A stretch of DNA of 16,400 nt from DATMQA01 sp035566895 (GCA_035566895.1 DATMQA010000212.1:1-16400), one strand, 5' to 3'. Counted from the first letter of the stretch, positions 1-7,307 are shown. Numbers and translations are program-made. The notes: generated from the letters alone by a model not told the origin.

Positions 1-998
1 ATGCGGCGGTGCGCGCTCTCCGCCCGTTTGCGCTCGGTGATGTCGAAAAAGCAATTAATGGCTCCCGTGATCTTCCCGAGCTTGTATCCCAGCGGACGGA
101 TATTCACCACGACACTGACGCGGGAGCCGTCCGGCCGCTCGATGAGGACTTCTGCGTCACGCACCTCCGCTATTTTGCCGTCCAACACCTGGGCCATGGG
201 ACACTGCCCGTGCGGCAAAGGATTGCCATCGGGACGGAACAACTTGAACGAGCCACAGAACCGCTCGTCCGTATCCCCAAACGCCGGCTCGCGGCCCCAC
301 AACTCCGCGGCGCGGCGGTTGAAATCCTGAATCGTACCGGCGGCATCGCAGGAATAGACGGCCACGGGACCCAGCTCGAACAAGGCGCGAAAGCGCTCTT
401 CGCTCGCGCGCAAGGCTTCCTCACCCTGCTTCCGGGCGGTAATGTCCACGAACGAGATCCGGCTCGACTTGCGGGTTGCCCCGACCGAAACTGCGGACGT
501 GCCCCGAAAGCCGGCCCAGAAAGTGCCGACGCGCTCCTTCAGCAGCAGCGCCTCACAGGCCTGGGCGTCCGGTCCGGCGAATAGCTTTTTCAGGAAGGCC
601 AGAAAGAGCGGCTGGCTCACCGGGGCCACAAAACGCGGCAAGCGCTGGTGAGTCAGCCGGGAACGTTCAACGCCGAGCAAGGCCGCTCCCGTCAGGTTCA
701 CCTCCAGGATCCGGCCCTGTTCATCGAGGGAACAATAACCGACGGGGGCAAAATCGTAGAGGTCGGTGTATTTCTCCAATTGGGCCTCGATCTGATTCCG
801 GGCTTCCTGGAGCTCGGCGTTCTGCATTTCGAGCTCAACCTGGTGCACCTGCAATTCGTGGGGCAACCTCCGGGTATCCGCGGTTGACCTGGTCTCCTGG
901 GTCCTGGACTTCTGCCGATCCCGGCGTTGCCGCAGGCGGGCTTCGGCGCGGCGGCGCAGGCCGGCAGGAGTGAGCGAGCTGTTTGGCTTTCTAGTCAT
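1..998 (-). CDS. Multi-PAS sensory protein, C-terminus cut off by the window edge
   Basis: The minus-strand frame is open from an ATG at 998 to the left edge, giving about 332 residues. The first 45 residues are very Arg-rich. A short coiled coil (about 46-78, containing HELQVHQVELEMQNAEL) follows, a sequence typical of PAS-sensor N-termini. PAS 1 spans about 80-190 (from DFAPVGYCSLDEQGRILEVN to a terminal FVDITARK). PAS 2 spans about 200-325 (EERFRALFELGPVAVYSCD to CFFDITERKRAE). No membrane segment is visible, so the sensor looks cytoplasmic. The output domain (histidine kinase, GGDEF or other) lies beyond the window. The gene starts 37 bases after the CheB-CheR stop on the same strand, so co-transcription is likely. 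The Shine-Dalgarno is weak. The PAS architecture is clear; the output function is unknown. Confidence 0.85.
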   Translation of the reverse strand, partial: MTRKPNSSLTPAGLRRRAEARLRQRRDRQKSRTQETRSTADTRRLPHELQVHQVELEMQNAELQEARNQIEAQLEKYTDLYDFAPVGYCSLDEQGRILEVNLTGAALLGVERSRLTHQRLPRFVAPVSQPLFLAFLKKLFAGPDAQACEALLLKERVGTFWAGFRGTSAVSVGATRKSSRISFVDITARKQGEEALRASEERFRALFELGPVAVYSCDAAGTIQDFNRRAAELWGREPAFGDTDERFCGSFKLFRPDGNPLPHGQCPMAQVLDGKIAEVRDAEVLIERPDGSRVSVVVNIRPLGYKLGKITGAINCFFDITERKRAESAHRR

Positions 999-1035
999 GA
1001 CTGAGTCTTTTCAGGTCCCTGTCACTGATTACTGG

Positions 1036-3708
1036 TTACGGCTTCACTTCCCCATTCCCGCGCTTCAGGTTCGTGGAGCGTTCCGCCGCCTGCTTTTCCC
1101 AGACGGCCTGCTTGGCCCGCAAATGCGTCTCGCGCGTCCTGGAGGCGGTGATATCGGCGAAGGTGATGACCACGCCGTCGATCCGGTCGTCCAGGGTGCG
1201 GTAAGGCATGATGCGCACGGTAAACCAGCGGCCGTCGTGCGTGGCAACCGGTTTTTCCTCAGAGGCCAGAGTGCGCAAAACCTCCCTGGTATCCTCGGCC
1301 AGTTTCGGGTAGCGCAGGTCAGAGGTGAGGTCGGTGATGGGCCGGCCGACGTCGGCCGGAATGAGCTTGATGATTTTGGTGGCCTGTGGGGTGAAGCGGC
1401 GCACGTTGAGCTCGTTATCCAGGAAGAGGGTGGCAATATCGGTGCTGTTGAGGAGGTTCTTCATGTCGTTGCTGGCCCGCGAAAGCTCGTCGACCTTGGC
1501 CTGCAACTCGGCGTTGAGGGTCTGGAGTTCCTCGTTGAGGGATTGCATTTCCTCCTTGGAGGTGGTGAGTTCCTCGTTGGTGGACTGCAGTTCCTCGTTG
1601 GTGGATTGCAGTTCCTCGTTGGTCGAACGGAGTTCCTCCTGGGAGGTCTGCATCTCTTCGTGGGTGGCCCGCGACTCGGCCCGGACCTTCAAGAGCTCCA
1701 GCTCCAGTTCGGCCATGGCGCTGCGGGGATGCGGCCGGGGTGGCCGGCCCGCCGCTTTGGCGGCCACGGGTGCCGCCACGTCGGTGAAGACGACCATCAC
1801 CAAGCCCTGCAGGGGGCCGGGATCATCGAGCCGTTGAACGCTGATATCCACGCCTTGCTCCGCGCCGCTGGTCCCCACTGTAAGTCCGTGGGCGGTCACC
1901 ATGTTCTTTTGGCGCACGGCTTTTTGGAAGGCGCCCGCCAGTTCGTAGCGCAGGCCTTCACGGGCCATCGCAAAGAGGTTCCAGTTGGCTTTGCCGGCGG
2001 CTGGTTCGAGGTATTTGCCGGTCCGGCCGCTGATGTAGAAGATATCAGCTTTGTCATTGGCCAGCACCGCCGGCGGGGCATAACGCTGCAGCACCAATTG
2101 ATCGGCCAGCACCTGCAGACTTTGCGGCGGCTTGGGCGCCGGACGCGCCTCGGGCCCGGTGCGGGGAGCGACGCTGAAGGAGGGGGGGAACTCAACCGGC
2201 CCCGACAGCAGGGCGGACTCCATCCGCTTAAAAAGCCTGGATTTGCCGCTGACCGGGGCAAAAAGGTCCGTGCCGCCGCCAATGGTTTCAGCGGTGCCGA
2301 GGAACAAAATGCCGCCGGGACTGAGGCTGTAGTGAAATAGAGGGATCAGTTTCTTCTGAACCTCGGCGGTCAGATAGATGAGCAGGTTGCGGCAGCTCAG
2401 GATGTCCAGCTTGGTAAAGGGCGGGTCCATGATGAGGTTCTGCGGGGCAAAAATCACCATTTCGCGAATCTCTTTGCGCACCCGGTAGCCGCGCTCATCC
2501 TTGGCAAAGAAGCGCCGCAGCCGTTCTTCGGAAATGTCGGCGGCGATATTCGCCGGGAAGACCCCACGGCGGGCTTTGTCAATCGCGTCCCGGTCCAGGT
2601 CGGTGGCGAAGAGCTGCAAGACGAAATTCCCTTTCACCCTGGCCTGCTCGACCGCCTCCTTGAACACGATCGCCAGGGAATAAGCCTCTTCGCCGGTGGA
2701 ACAGCCCGGCACCCACGCCCGCAGCGCCTGGCCCGGTGGGCGGCCCACCAGCAGCCTCGGGATGGCCTGGTTGCGCAACTGCTCCCAGGCCGCAGGGTCG
2801 CGGAAGAAGTTGGTTACCCCGATGAGCAACTCTTTGAAGAGGAGGTCCAACTCCTGCGAGTTCTCCTGCAGGTAGCGGACGTAAGCGGCCATCTTATTAA
2901 TCTGGTGAAGACCCATGCGGCGCTCAATCCGGCGATAGAGCGTGTTGCGCTTGTAGAGGGAAAAGTCGTGGCCGGTGTGGGCGCGCAGCAGGATGACGAC
3001 CTTTTCCAGGGCGCTCTGGGTCTTGTCTTCCAAGGCCACCTCGGTACGGGTGAGCAGCGGGGCGCGTTGCAGGTAAGCGAGGATCTTTCCAGGCAGTTCG
3101 TCCGCCGGGGCGACGATATCGGCCAACCCGGCTTCGACCGCGCTGCGCGGCATCCCATCGAATTTGGCGCCGGCGGGGTCTTGCACGAGCGCCACGCCCG
3201 CTTTTTCCTTGATTGCCCTCAAGCCCAGCGTGCCGTCGGAGCCCATGCCCGAAAGGATCACGCCGATGCTGCGCTCGTGCTGGTCCTGCGCCAGAGAGCG
3301 GAGGAAAAAATCGATTGGCAGGCGCAGCCCCCGCGGCGCCGCCGGCTCCAGCAAGTGCAAAATCCCGTGGAGGATGGACATGTCCTTGTTGGGAGGGATG
3401 ACATAGACGCAATCGGGTTGTACTTTGGTGCGATCCTTGACCTGGAAGACTTTCATGCCGGTGGCGCGTTGAAGCAGTTCGGACATGATCCCCTTATGGG
3501 TCGGGTCCAGGTGCTGGATGATGACGAACGCCATGCCGCTGGTTGCCGGCACGCCCCTCAGGAACTGCTCCAGGGCTTCGAGTCCCCCGGCGGAGGCGCC
3601 AATGCCGACGATGGGGAAGGAGAGACTGGCCGGCGAGGCGGCGGTGGTCTGGCGAGCAGCGTGGGCCGGCTTTTTCTGGGCGCGTTCTGGCTTGGATTTC
3701 GTCTTCAT
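1036..3708 (-). CDS. CheB-CheR-PAS fusion protein (methylesterase/methyltransferase hybrid)
   Basis: The gene encodes 890 residues from an ATG at 3708. A longer reading from a TTG at 3807 adds 33 residues that do not resemble the family. Residues 31-212 are a CheB methylesterase domain with the expected triad: Ser39 in GIGASAGG, His66 in QHLDP and Asp158 in GMGSDG. Residues 233-495 are CheR: an N-terminal helical part, the SAM-binding PGCSTGEEAYS at 334-344, and SCRNLLIYL at 438-446. Residues 530-645 look PAS-like. Residues 665-750 are a long coiled coil with NEELQST heptads, and 750-855 are a final PAS domain ending in FADIT. There is no CheB receiver domain, as is usual for these fusions. 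In classical chemotaxis CheR adds and CheB removes methyl groups on receptor glutamates. No other che gene is in view, so a role in non-chemotactic sensory signalling is equally possible. A PAS sensor gene follows directly. Confidence 0.93.
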   Translation of the reverse strand: MKTKSKPERAQKKPAHAARQTTAASPASLSFPIVGIGASAGGLEALEQFLRGVPATSGMAFVIIQHLDPTHKGIMSELLQRATGMKVFQVKDRTKVQPDCVYVIPPNKDMSILHGILHLLEPAAPRGLRLPIDFFLRSLAQDQHERSIGVILSGMGSDGTLGLRAIKEKAGVALVQDPAGAKFDGMPRSAVEAGLADIVAPADELPGKILAYLQRAPLLTRTEVALEDKTQSALEKVVILLRAHTGHDFSLYKRNTLYRRIERRMGLHQINKMAAYVRYLQENSQELDLLFKELLIGVTNFFRDPAAWEQLRNQAIPRLLVGRPPGQALRAWVPGCSTGEEAYSLAIVFKEAVEQARVKGNFVLQLFATDLDRDAIDKARRGVFPANIAADISEERLRRFFAKDERGYRVRKEIREMVIFAPQNLIMDPPFTKLDILSCRNLLIYLTAEVQKKLIPLFHYSLSPGGILFLGTAETIGGGTDLFAPVSGKSRLFKRMESALLSGPVEFPPSFSVAPRTGPEARPAPKPPQSLQVLADQLVLQRYAPPAVLANDKADIFYISGRTGKYLEPAAGKANWNLFAMAREGLRYELAGAFQKAVRQKNMVTAHGLTVGTSGAEQGVDISVQRLDDPGPLQGLVMVVFTDVAAPVAAKAAGRPPRPHPRSAMAELELELLKVRAESRATHEEMQTSQEELRSTNEELQSTNEELQSTNEELTTSKEEMQSLNEELQTLNAELQAKVDELSRASNDMKNLLNSTDIATLFLDNELNVRRFTPQATKIIKLIPADVGRPITDLTSDLRYPKLAEDTREVLRTLASEEKPVATHDGRWFTVRIMPYRTLDDRIDGVVITFADITASRTRETHLRAKQAVWEKQAAERSTNLKRGNGEVKP
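1570..1632 (-). repeat. Tandem 21-bp repeat encoding coiled-coil heptads
   Basis: Three adjacent 21-bp units, each starting ttcctcgttggt on the plus strand, lie at 1570, 1591 and 1612. The first two differ at one base; the third diverges in its second half, and a fourth weaker unit starts at 1633. On the coding strand they encode NEELQST-type heptads of the CheB-CheR-PAS coiled coil. One unit equals two helical turns, so unit gain or loss would change linker length without breaking the frame. Confidence 0.85.
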
Positions 3709-3886
3709 GCTCTGTTCGAATTCGTCCGCCAACAACGTGGATTGCCGTCGTGGCCGGATCAGCCCGGCTCTGTTTCTTTGCCACCGGCCCAACAAATCCA
3801 AGGCCAATATCGGCGGTTTGCGCCAAACTGTCTATCGGGGAAGTCCCCGATGCGGGCCACGTCCGGTCCTGGTCGAGCTTGCCAGC

Positions 3887-3917
3887 AGTGTAGCGCAGAT
3901 TAAAAATCTGCGCCACT
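3887..3917. repeat. Palindromic hairpin element (GCGCAGATT / AATCTGCGC)
   Basis: GCGCAGATT (3893-3901), a 3-base loop AAA, and AATCTGCGC (3905-3913) form a perfect 9-bp stem. With a two-base bulge (TA at 3891-3892) it extends outward through AGTG (3887-3890) and CACT (3914-3917). A run of four T follows on the plus strand. It resembles dispersed 'GCAGATT...AATCTGC' palindromes that I recall from Verrucomicrobiota genomes; membership in such a family is an inference. It is far from any gene end, so a repeat element is likelier than a terminator. Confidence 0.6.
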
Positions 3918-4005
3918 TTTTCGCGTTCCACAGAACCGGGACAAAGCCGGGATGGGCCCCGTAATGCCGGCGCAGGAGCGGTCTGGAGCGCGTTGAATAT
4001 TCGCC

Positions 4006-4033
4006 GGGGGGATATCCAGGGGGGATATCCCCC
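4006..4033. repeat. Direct and inverted repeat centred on GATATC
   Basis: The 12-mer GGGGGGATATCC occurs at 4006-4017 and again at 4019-4030, one base apart. The second copy continues into CCC, giving a perfect 14-bp palindrome GGGGGATATCCCCC at 4020-4033. The function is unknown. It could be a repeat-family member, a protein-binding site or a structured leader upstream of the small basic-protein gene. Confidence 0.6.
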
Positions 4034-4237
4034 GCTGGCAAGGGCCGGCCGATCGAGTAGCGTCTTCGCAAAGATACACGGCAGGACCAGGATTGAGCGG
4101 CGACGAAATTGGCGTTTGCCCCAGCCGGTCGAATGCGCGTGCCTGGCGCGAGCAGCTTGAAACCACTGCGAACTTAAAAGGCAACGAACGACCCAATTAG
4201 GAATGAAGTATTTCGGCAGAAACAAACCTTACCGACG

Positions 4238-4246
4238 AAAGGAGGT
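4238..4246 (+). promoter_or_regulatory. Near-perfect Shine-Dalgarno for the 39-aa basic protein
   Basis: AAAGGAGGT lies 8-9 bases before the ATG at 4255 and matches the anti-Shine-Dalgarno sequence almost completely. It is the strongest ribosome-binding site I see in the window, where most genes have weak or no recognisable sites. This is the main reason to call the short downstream frame a real gene. Confidence 0.85.
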
Positions 4247-4254
4247 GAATGCAC

Positions 4255-4374
4255 ATGGCAAAGAAAAGCAGAGGCGGTCGAATGACTGCCGCTAAAAAAC
4301 GTGCCGCCAAAGGGCCGGGTGGAAAAGGGATGGTTAAAAACCGTCCGGCAGGCCGAAGAATCATGAGTACTTGA
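4255..4374 (+). CDS. Small, highly basic 39-residue protein
   Basis: A 40-codon frame (ATG 4255 to TGA 4372-4374) follows a near-perfect Shine-Dalgarno. The product starts MAKKSRGGRM and has 7 Lys and 6 Arg among 39 residues, no acidic residue, and many Gly and Ala. No membrane segment or cysteine is present. This composition fits a nucleic-acid- or ribosome-binding micro-protein, but I do not recognise a family and assign no function. It is followed by a strong hairpin and then, 139 bases after its stop, by a BON-domain lipoprotein gene on the same strand. Co-expression in a stress or envelope response is possible but unproven. The region is more A-rich than its surroundings. The ribosome-binding site makes translation likely; a chance frame is the alternative. 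Confidence 0.68.
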   Translation: MAKKSRGGRMTAAKKRAAKGPGGKGMVKNRPAGRRIMST

Positions 4375-4397
4375 GAGCACCTCCAAGCACTCCTTTC

Positions 4398-4438
4398 CCT
4401 CAGGCGCGCCATGGTTGCGAAAACCTGCGCGCTTGAGG
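4398..4438 (+). other. Strong hairpin between the small basic gene and the BON lipoprotein gene
   Basis: CCTCAGGCGCGC (4398-4409) pairs with GCGCGCTTGAGG (4427-4438), forming a 12-bp stem with one G-U pair and a 17-base loop. There is no T-run after it on the plus strand, so it is not a classic intrinsic terminator. It could attenuate transcription, protect the upstream message, or belong to the leader of the lipoprotein gene. Confidence 0.55.
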
Positions 4439-4513
4439 TGGCGGAAACAAATTTCCAGATACAACTGGTAATATCGGTAAACAAACAAAGCAACAAAAAC
4501 GAAAAAGAACGTC

Positions 4514-4873
4514 ATGAAAAAAACATCTGTAAACACGGTTAAGGCCCTGAAAACACTCGGACTAATCCTCTCGCTCGGCGCAACGCCAGTGCTGTTGGGC
4601 GTGACCGGCTGCACCACCGGCAGCCGCTACGAGCAAAGCACGGGCGAACGAATTGACGACCATGGGACATCTTCCCGCGTCCGGGCCGCGCTGGCAGAAG
4701 ACACGCAATATAAGTACGACGGAGTCAGCGTGGAAACGTTCAAAGGCACGGTTCAGTTGAGCGGGTTCGTCAATTCGAGGGATCAGAAGAACCGGGCCGG
4801 AGACCTCGCCAAGAAGGTCCCAGCCGTCAGAGAGGTCGCAAATAACATCACGGTCAAAGAATCGGTAAATTAA
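4514..4873 (+). CDS. BON-domain lipoprotein (OsmY-like)
   Basis: The gene encodes 119 residues from an ATG at 4514. The N-terminus is a lipoprotein signal: MKKTSVNTVKALK, a hydrophobic stretch at about 14-30, then VTGC with the lipid-attachment Cys33. Residues 51-115 form one BON domain, with SSRVRAALAEDTQYKYDGVSV, then GTVQLSGFVNSR, then AVREVANNITV. BON domains occur in periplasmic or outer-membrane proteins such as OsmY and are thought to bind membranes; OsmY carries two copies, this protein one. Location is probably the periplasmic face of the outer or inner membrane. An A-rich leader precedes the ATG without a good Shine-Dalgarno. The gene ends 3 bases before the end of the convergent ilvD remnant. 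Confidence 0.9.
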   Translation: MKKTSVNTVKALKTLGLILSLGATPVLLGVTGCTTGSRYEQSTGERIDDHGTSSRVRAALAEDTQYKYDGVSVETFKGTVQLSGFVNSRDQKNRAGDLAKKVPAVREVANNITVKESVN

Positions 4874-4876
4874 GCT

Positions 4877-5641
4877 TCACAATTTCAGATTCTGATCCGT
4901 TACGGCGCCCAGTGACGCGGACGTGACCGCACTGGCGTATTTGGCCAGCACACCCCGAGTATAACGGGGCTTCGGCGCTTTCCACGCTTGGCGGCGTTTC
5001 TTCAATTCAGCGGCAGGAATGTCCAGGTTGATTTGGCGCTTCCCGGCATCGATCGTGATCGGGTCGCCATTTTTGACGAGTGCGAGCGCGCCGCCGACAT
5101 AGGCTTCCGGCGTGATGTGGCCGACGACGAACCCATGGCTGCCGCCGGAGAAACGTCCGTCGGTGATGAGGGCGACGTCTTTACCGAGACCTTTGCCCAT
5201 GATGGCGGAAGTGGGCGAGAGCATTTCGCGCATACCCGGCCCGCCTCGCGGCCCTTCGAAGCGAATCACCACGACGTCGCCCTTCACGACGGTCCCGTCG
5301 AGAATTCTCGCGAGGGCGGCTTCTTCGGAATTGAACACGCGCGCCTTGCCGGTGAAGCGCAAACCTTCTTTACCGGTGATTTTGGCGACCGCACCTCCGG
5401 GCGCCAGGTTACCGTAGAGAATCACCAGATGGCTGTCTTTCTTGATCGGCTGGTCGAGCGAATGAATGATGGTCTGTCCGGCGGGATACGGTTTCACTTC
5501 AGCGAGCGTCTCGGCCAGGGTTTGGCCGGTGACGGTGAGGCAATCGGCGTGCAACAGGCCGGCGTCGAGCAGGCCGTCAAGGCAAGGTCCGGCTGAGAAT
5601 CTGGCAGATTGCGGCCTGCGGGAGTCCTGCGAAGCGATCAA
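4877..5641 (-). pseudogene. ilvD: 5'-truncated dihydroxy-acid dehydratase (ilvD remnant)
   Basis: From about position 5575 to the stop the frame matches the C-terminal ~230 residues of dihydroxy-acid dehydratase (family length about 560). Visible landmarks are LLDAGLLHADCLTVTG, GNLAPGGAVAKITG, RFEGPRGGPGMREMLSPT and DGRFSGGSHGFVVGHITPEA, the last being the family signature with the catalytic-region serine. The N-terminal two-thirds, including the iron-sulfur cluster cysteines, is missing. The roughly 23 codons before the match are not IlvD-like, and the only upstream start is a TTG at 5641 with no good ribosome-binding site. Full IlvD makes 2-oxo acids in valine, isoleucine and leucine synthesis; this fragment should not. 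It sits 11 bases after the receiver-PAS stop, so it looks like a rearrangement product. An assembly join is the alternative. Confidence 0.8.
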
Positions 5642-5652
5642 TAATCGACCAA

Positions 5653-6591
5653 CTATGCGTTGAAGCCGTCCGACCGGCTTTCGTCCACCGGCACGGGCTG
5701 CTCGCTCGGCCTTAACAAATTGGACCGCTGCTCCCAGGAAGGCCCGGCGTTTTGGGCAGATTCCAGGTTGTTCACGCGGGCCAGGGCACTGGTGAGGTCC
5801 TGGATTAGGGCCAACCGCTCGGCCTCCTGGCGTTTGTGTTGCGTAATGTCACGAGCTACGGTCGAAACGCCGATAACCCGCCCCCGGCGGTCTTTTATCG
5901 GCGACAGGTGCAACGAAACTTCGATTTTCGTGCCATCCTTGCGCACCCGCACCGTCTCAAACGGTTCCACCGGCTGGTCGTTCTGAATCTTAGGCATAAT
6001 CTCAGGCAACTCATCGGGCCGTTCGCGGGGGATGAGCGTGGCGATGGAACGGCTATGGATTTCTGCCGCCGCATAACCATACAGCCGCTGAGCCCCGGCG
6101 TTCCAACTCACCACGGTGCCAGCCAGGGTCGTGCCGATGATGGCGTCATCGGACGATTCGACCAGGGAGGCCAGGTAGGCGGCCACCGCCTCCGTTTGCT
6201 TGCGGCTGCTCCGGTCGCGGCTCGCCTCCAGCTCCCGTGTGACCACCGGCACCAGGCGAGCCAGGTTGTCTTTCATCACCCAATCGTGCGCCCCCGCTTT
6301 GATTATCTCGACCGCCCGTTCCTCGCCAATCGCCCCGGACACGATGATGAACGAGGCGTCCAAATCGTGTTGCTGATAAAGCTTGAGGGCGGCTGCGCCA
6401 CTAAAGAAGGGTAAGAAATAGTCGCTGATGATAATCTGCCAGTCCTGTCGTTTCAGGGCCGCTTGCATCGCGGCGGCGGTTTCCACTCGCTCAAAACTGA
6501 CTTGAAATCCTCCGCGCCGAAGTTCGTGCACGATGAAAAAGGTATCATCAACTGAATCCTCGATAATGAGGGCCTTGAGTAGTGCTGGCAT
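5653..6591 (-). CDS. Response regulator with receiver and PAS domains
   Basis: The gene encodes 312 residues from an ATG at 6591; a TTG at 6609 would add six. Residues 6-122 are a receiver domain: acidic IIEDS near 9-13, phospho-acceptor Asp57 in IISDYFLP, IVSGAIGEE, and a conserved Lys in WVMKDN. Residues 138-255 are a PAS domain (SSDDAIIGTTLAGTVVSWNAGAQRLYGY, ending in VARDITQHKR). A short coiled coil (LALIQDLTSALARVNNLE) and an unstructured acidic tail follow. No DNA-binding, kinase or cyclase output is present. The coiled coil resembles the linker that in related proteins precedes another domain, so the C-terminus may have been lost. The receiver is of the same subtype as the one in the kinase at 10251-11351. 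The gene is divergent from the acetyltransferase gene. Confidence 0.9.
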   Translation of the reverse strand: MPALLKALIIEDSVDDTFFIVHELRRGGFQVSFERVETAAAMQAALKRQDWQIIISDYFLPFFSGAAALKLYQQHDLDASFIIVSGAIGEERAVEIIKAGAHDWVMKDNLARLVPVVTRELEASRDRSSRKQTEAVAAYLASLVESSDDAIIGTTLAGTVVSWNAGAQRLYGYAAAEIHSRSIATLIPRERPDELPEIMPKIQNDQPVEPFETVRVRKDGTKIEVSLHLSPIKDRRGRVIGVSTVARDITQHKRQEAERLALIQDLTSALARVNNLESAQNAGPSWEQRSNLLRPSEQPVPVDESRSDGFNA

Positions 6592-6790
6592 AGACTCTGA
6601 CACAAACAACCTGTCGCCGTGGGCGCACCCGCGCTAATACTTAAAAGTTTTATGGGTAATAGCTTTAGGCTATGGATGTCCACCGGGCGCCGGAAAAGCG
6701 CTGCTGGCTGCGGGTTTGCACATTAGACTTGCATGGTCCAATATACAGACGGATGGTCTATATCAGCATGCAACGTTCGGCAAAGAGTCT
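6592..6790. promoter_or_regulatory. Divergent intergenic region with a small inverted repeat
   Basis: This 199-base gap lies between the leftward receiver-PAS gene and the rightward acetyltransferase gene and should hold both promoters. It contains ATAGC-TTTAG-GCTAT at 6659-6673, a perfect 5-bp inverted repeat with a 5-base spacer that could be an operator. The AT-rich stretch at 6635-6660 is the likeliest promoter area, but no clear -35/-10 pair was found. Confidence is low. Confidence 0.25.
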
Positions 6791-7246
6791 GTGGAGATCA
6801 GAATCGACGATCTAAGGGGACCGGAGATTGCTGCTCTGCTCGCCGAGCACCTTGAGTGCATGGCTCAAGTTTCCCCTCCCGAGAGCCGCCATGCATTAGA
6901 GCTGGAGCGGCTGCGCCAGCCCGGTATCACGTTCTGGACGGTGTGGGTTGAACAGCAGCTAGCAGGCTGTGGAGCGCTCAAAGAAATCGATTCGACGCAC
7001 GGTGAGGTGAAGTCTATGCGCACCGCGAAAACGCACGTGAGGCGGGGAGTGGGCAATAGGCTCCTGGAGCACATCCTCGCGGAGGCCAAGCGGCGGGGAT
7101 ATCGCCGGTTGAGTCTTGAAACGGGAGCGATGCCATATTTCGAGCCGGCGCGGAGGCTTTATCGCAAAGCGGGTTTCAAGGAATGCCCGGCGTTTGTTGG
7201 TTACAATCCCGATCCCAACAGCGTTTTCTTCACCCGGGAGATATGA
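6791..7246 (+). CDS. GNAT-family N-acetyltransferase
   Basis: The likely product has 151 residues from a GTG at 6791, where family similarity begins (VEIRIDDLRGPEIAALLAEH). The frame stays open upstream to a TTG at 6716, but those 25 residues look unrelated and no ATG exists there. The acetyl-CoA-binding motif A is visible at about 75-97, with KSMRTAKTHVRRGVGNRLLEHIL carrying the R-R-G-V-G-N loop at 84-89. It is followed by LSLETG, then YFEPARRLYRKAGF (motif B), then DPNSVFFTREI. The pattern fits a YsnE-like subgroup of small cytoplasmic acetyltransferases with unknown acceptor. The end is convergent with the beta-propeller gene. The family is clear; the substrate is not. Confidence 0.88.
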   Translation: MEIRIDDLRGPEIAALLAEHLECMAQVSPPESRHALELERLRQPGITFWTVWVEQQLAGCGALKEIDSTHGEVKSMRTAKTHVRRGVGNRLLEHILAEAKRRGYRRLSLETGAMPYFEPARRLYRKAGFKECPAFVGYNPDPNSVFFTREI

Positions 7247-7263
7247 GCCAAGTCTGGTTTGAA

Positions 7264-7290
7264 GGTCACTTATGCGGCGCCAGTGAGACC
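7264..7290. terminator. Weak hairpin between convergent genes
   Basis: GGTCACT (7264-7270) pairs with AGTGA-G-ACC (7282-7290) across an 11-base loop, with one bulged G. The hairpin lies in the 61-base gap between the convergent acetyltransferase and beta-propeller genes, where a shared terminator would be expected. There is no clear T-run on either side, so the call is tentative. Confidence 0.25.
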
Positions 7291-7307
7291 AGCCGAGACC
7301 CCTTCGC

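Larger units (their letters stand above)
3709..4254. other. 546-base divergent intergenic region with two repeat elements
   Basis: This gap separates the leftward CheB-CheR gene from the rightward small basic-protein gene, so promoters for both should lie here. I could not find a convincing -35/-10 pair for either. A TTGAAA at 4157-4162 has no good -10 at the right distance. The open frames crossing the gap encode nothing recognisable. The distinct contents are a hairpin at 3887-3917 and a GATATC-centred repeat at 4006-4033, described separately. No tRNA-like or riboswitch-like fold was recognised by eye. Confidence 0.6.

Noticed and set aside
970..2340. 456-codon plus-strand frame
   Set aside because: It is antisense to the CheB-CheR-PAS gene. 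Its Gly/Leu/Phe-rich repeats are the complement of the NEELQST coiled-coil repeats, and it has no domain match.
4174..4617. 147-codon minus-strand frame with a hydrophobic stretch
   Set aside because: It runs antisense through the small basic gene, its strong Shine-Dalgarno and the start of the lipoprotein. The hydrophobic part comes from the complement of A-rich leader DNA.
6672..6815. 47-codon plus-strand frame overlapping the acetyltransferase start
   Set aside because: No Shine-Dalgarno, an overlap in a different frame with a well-supported gene, and an unremarkable sequence.
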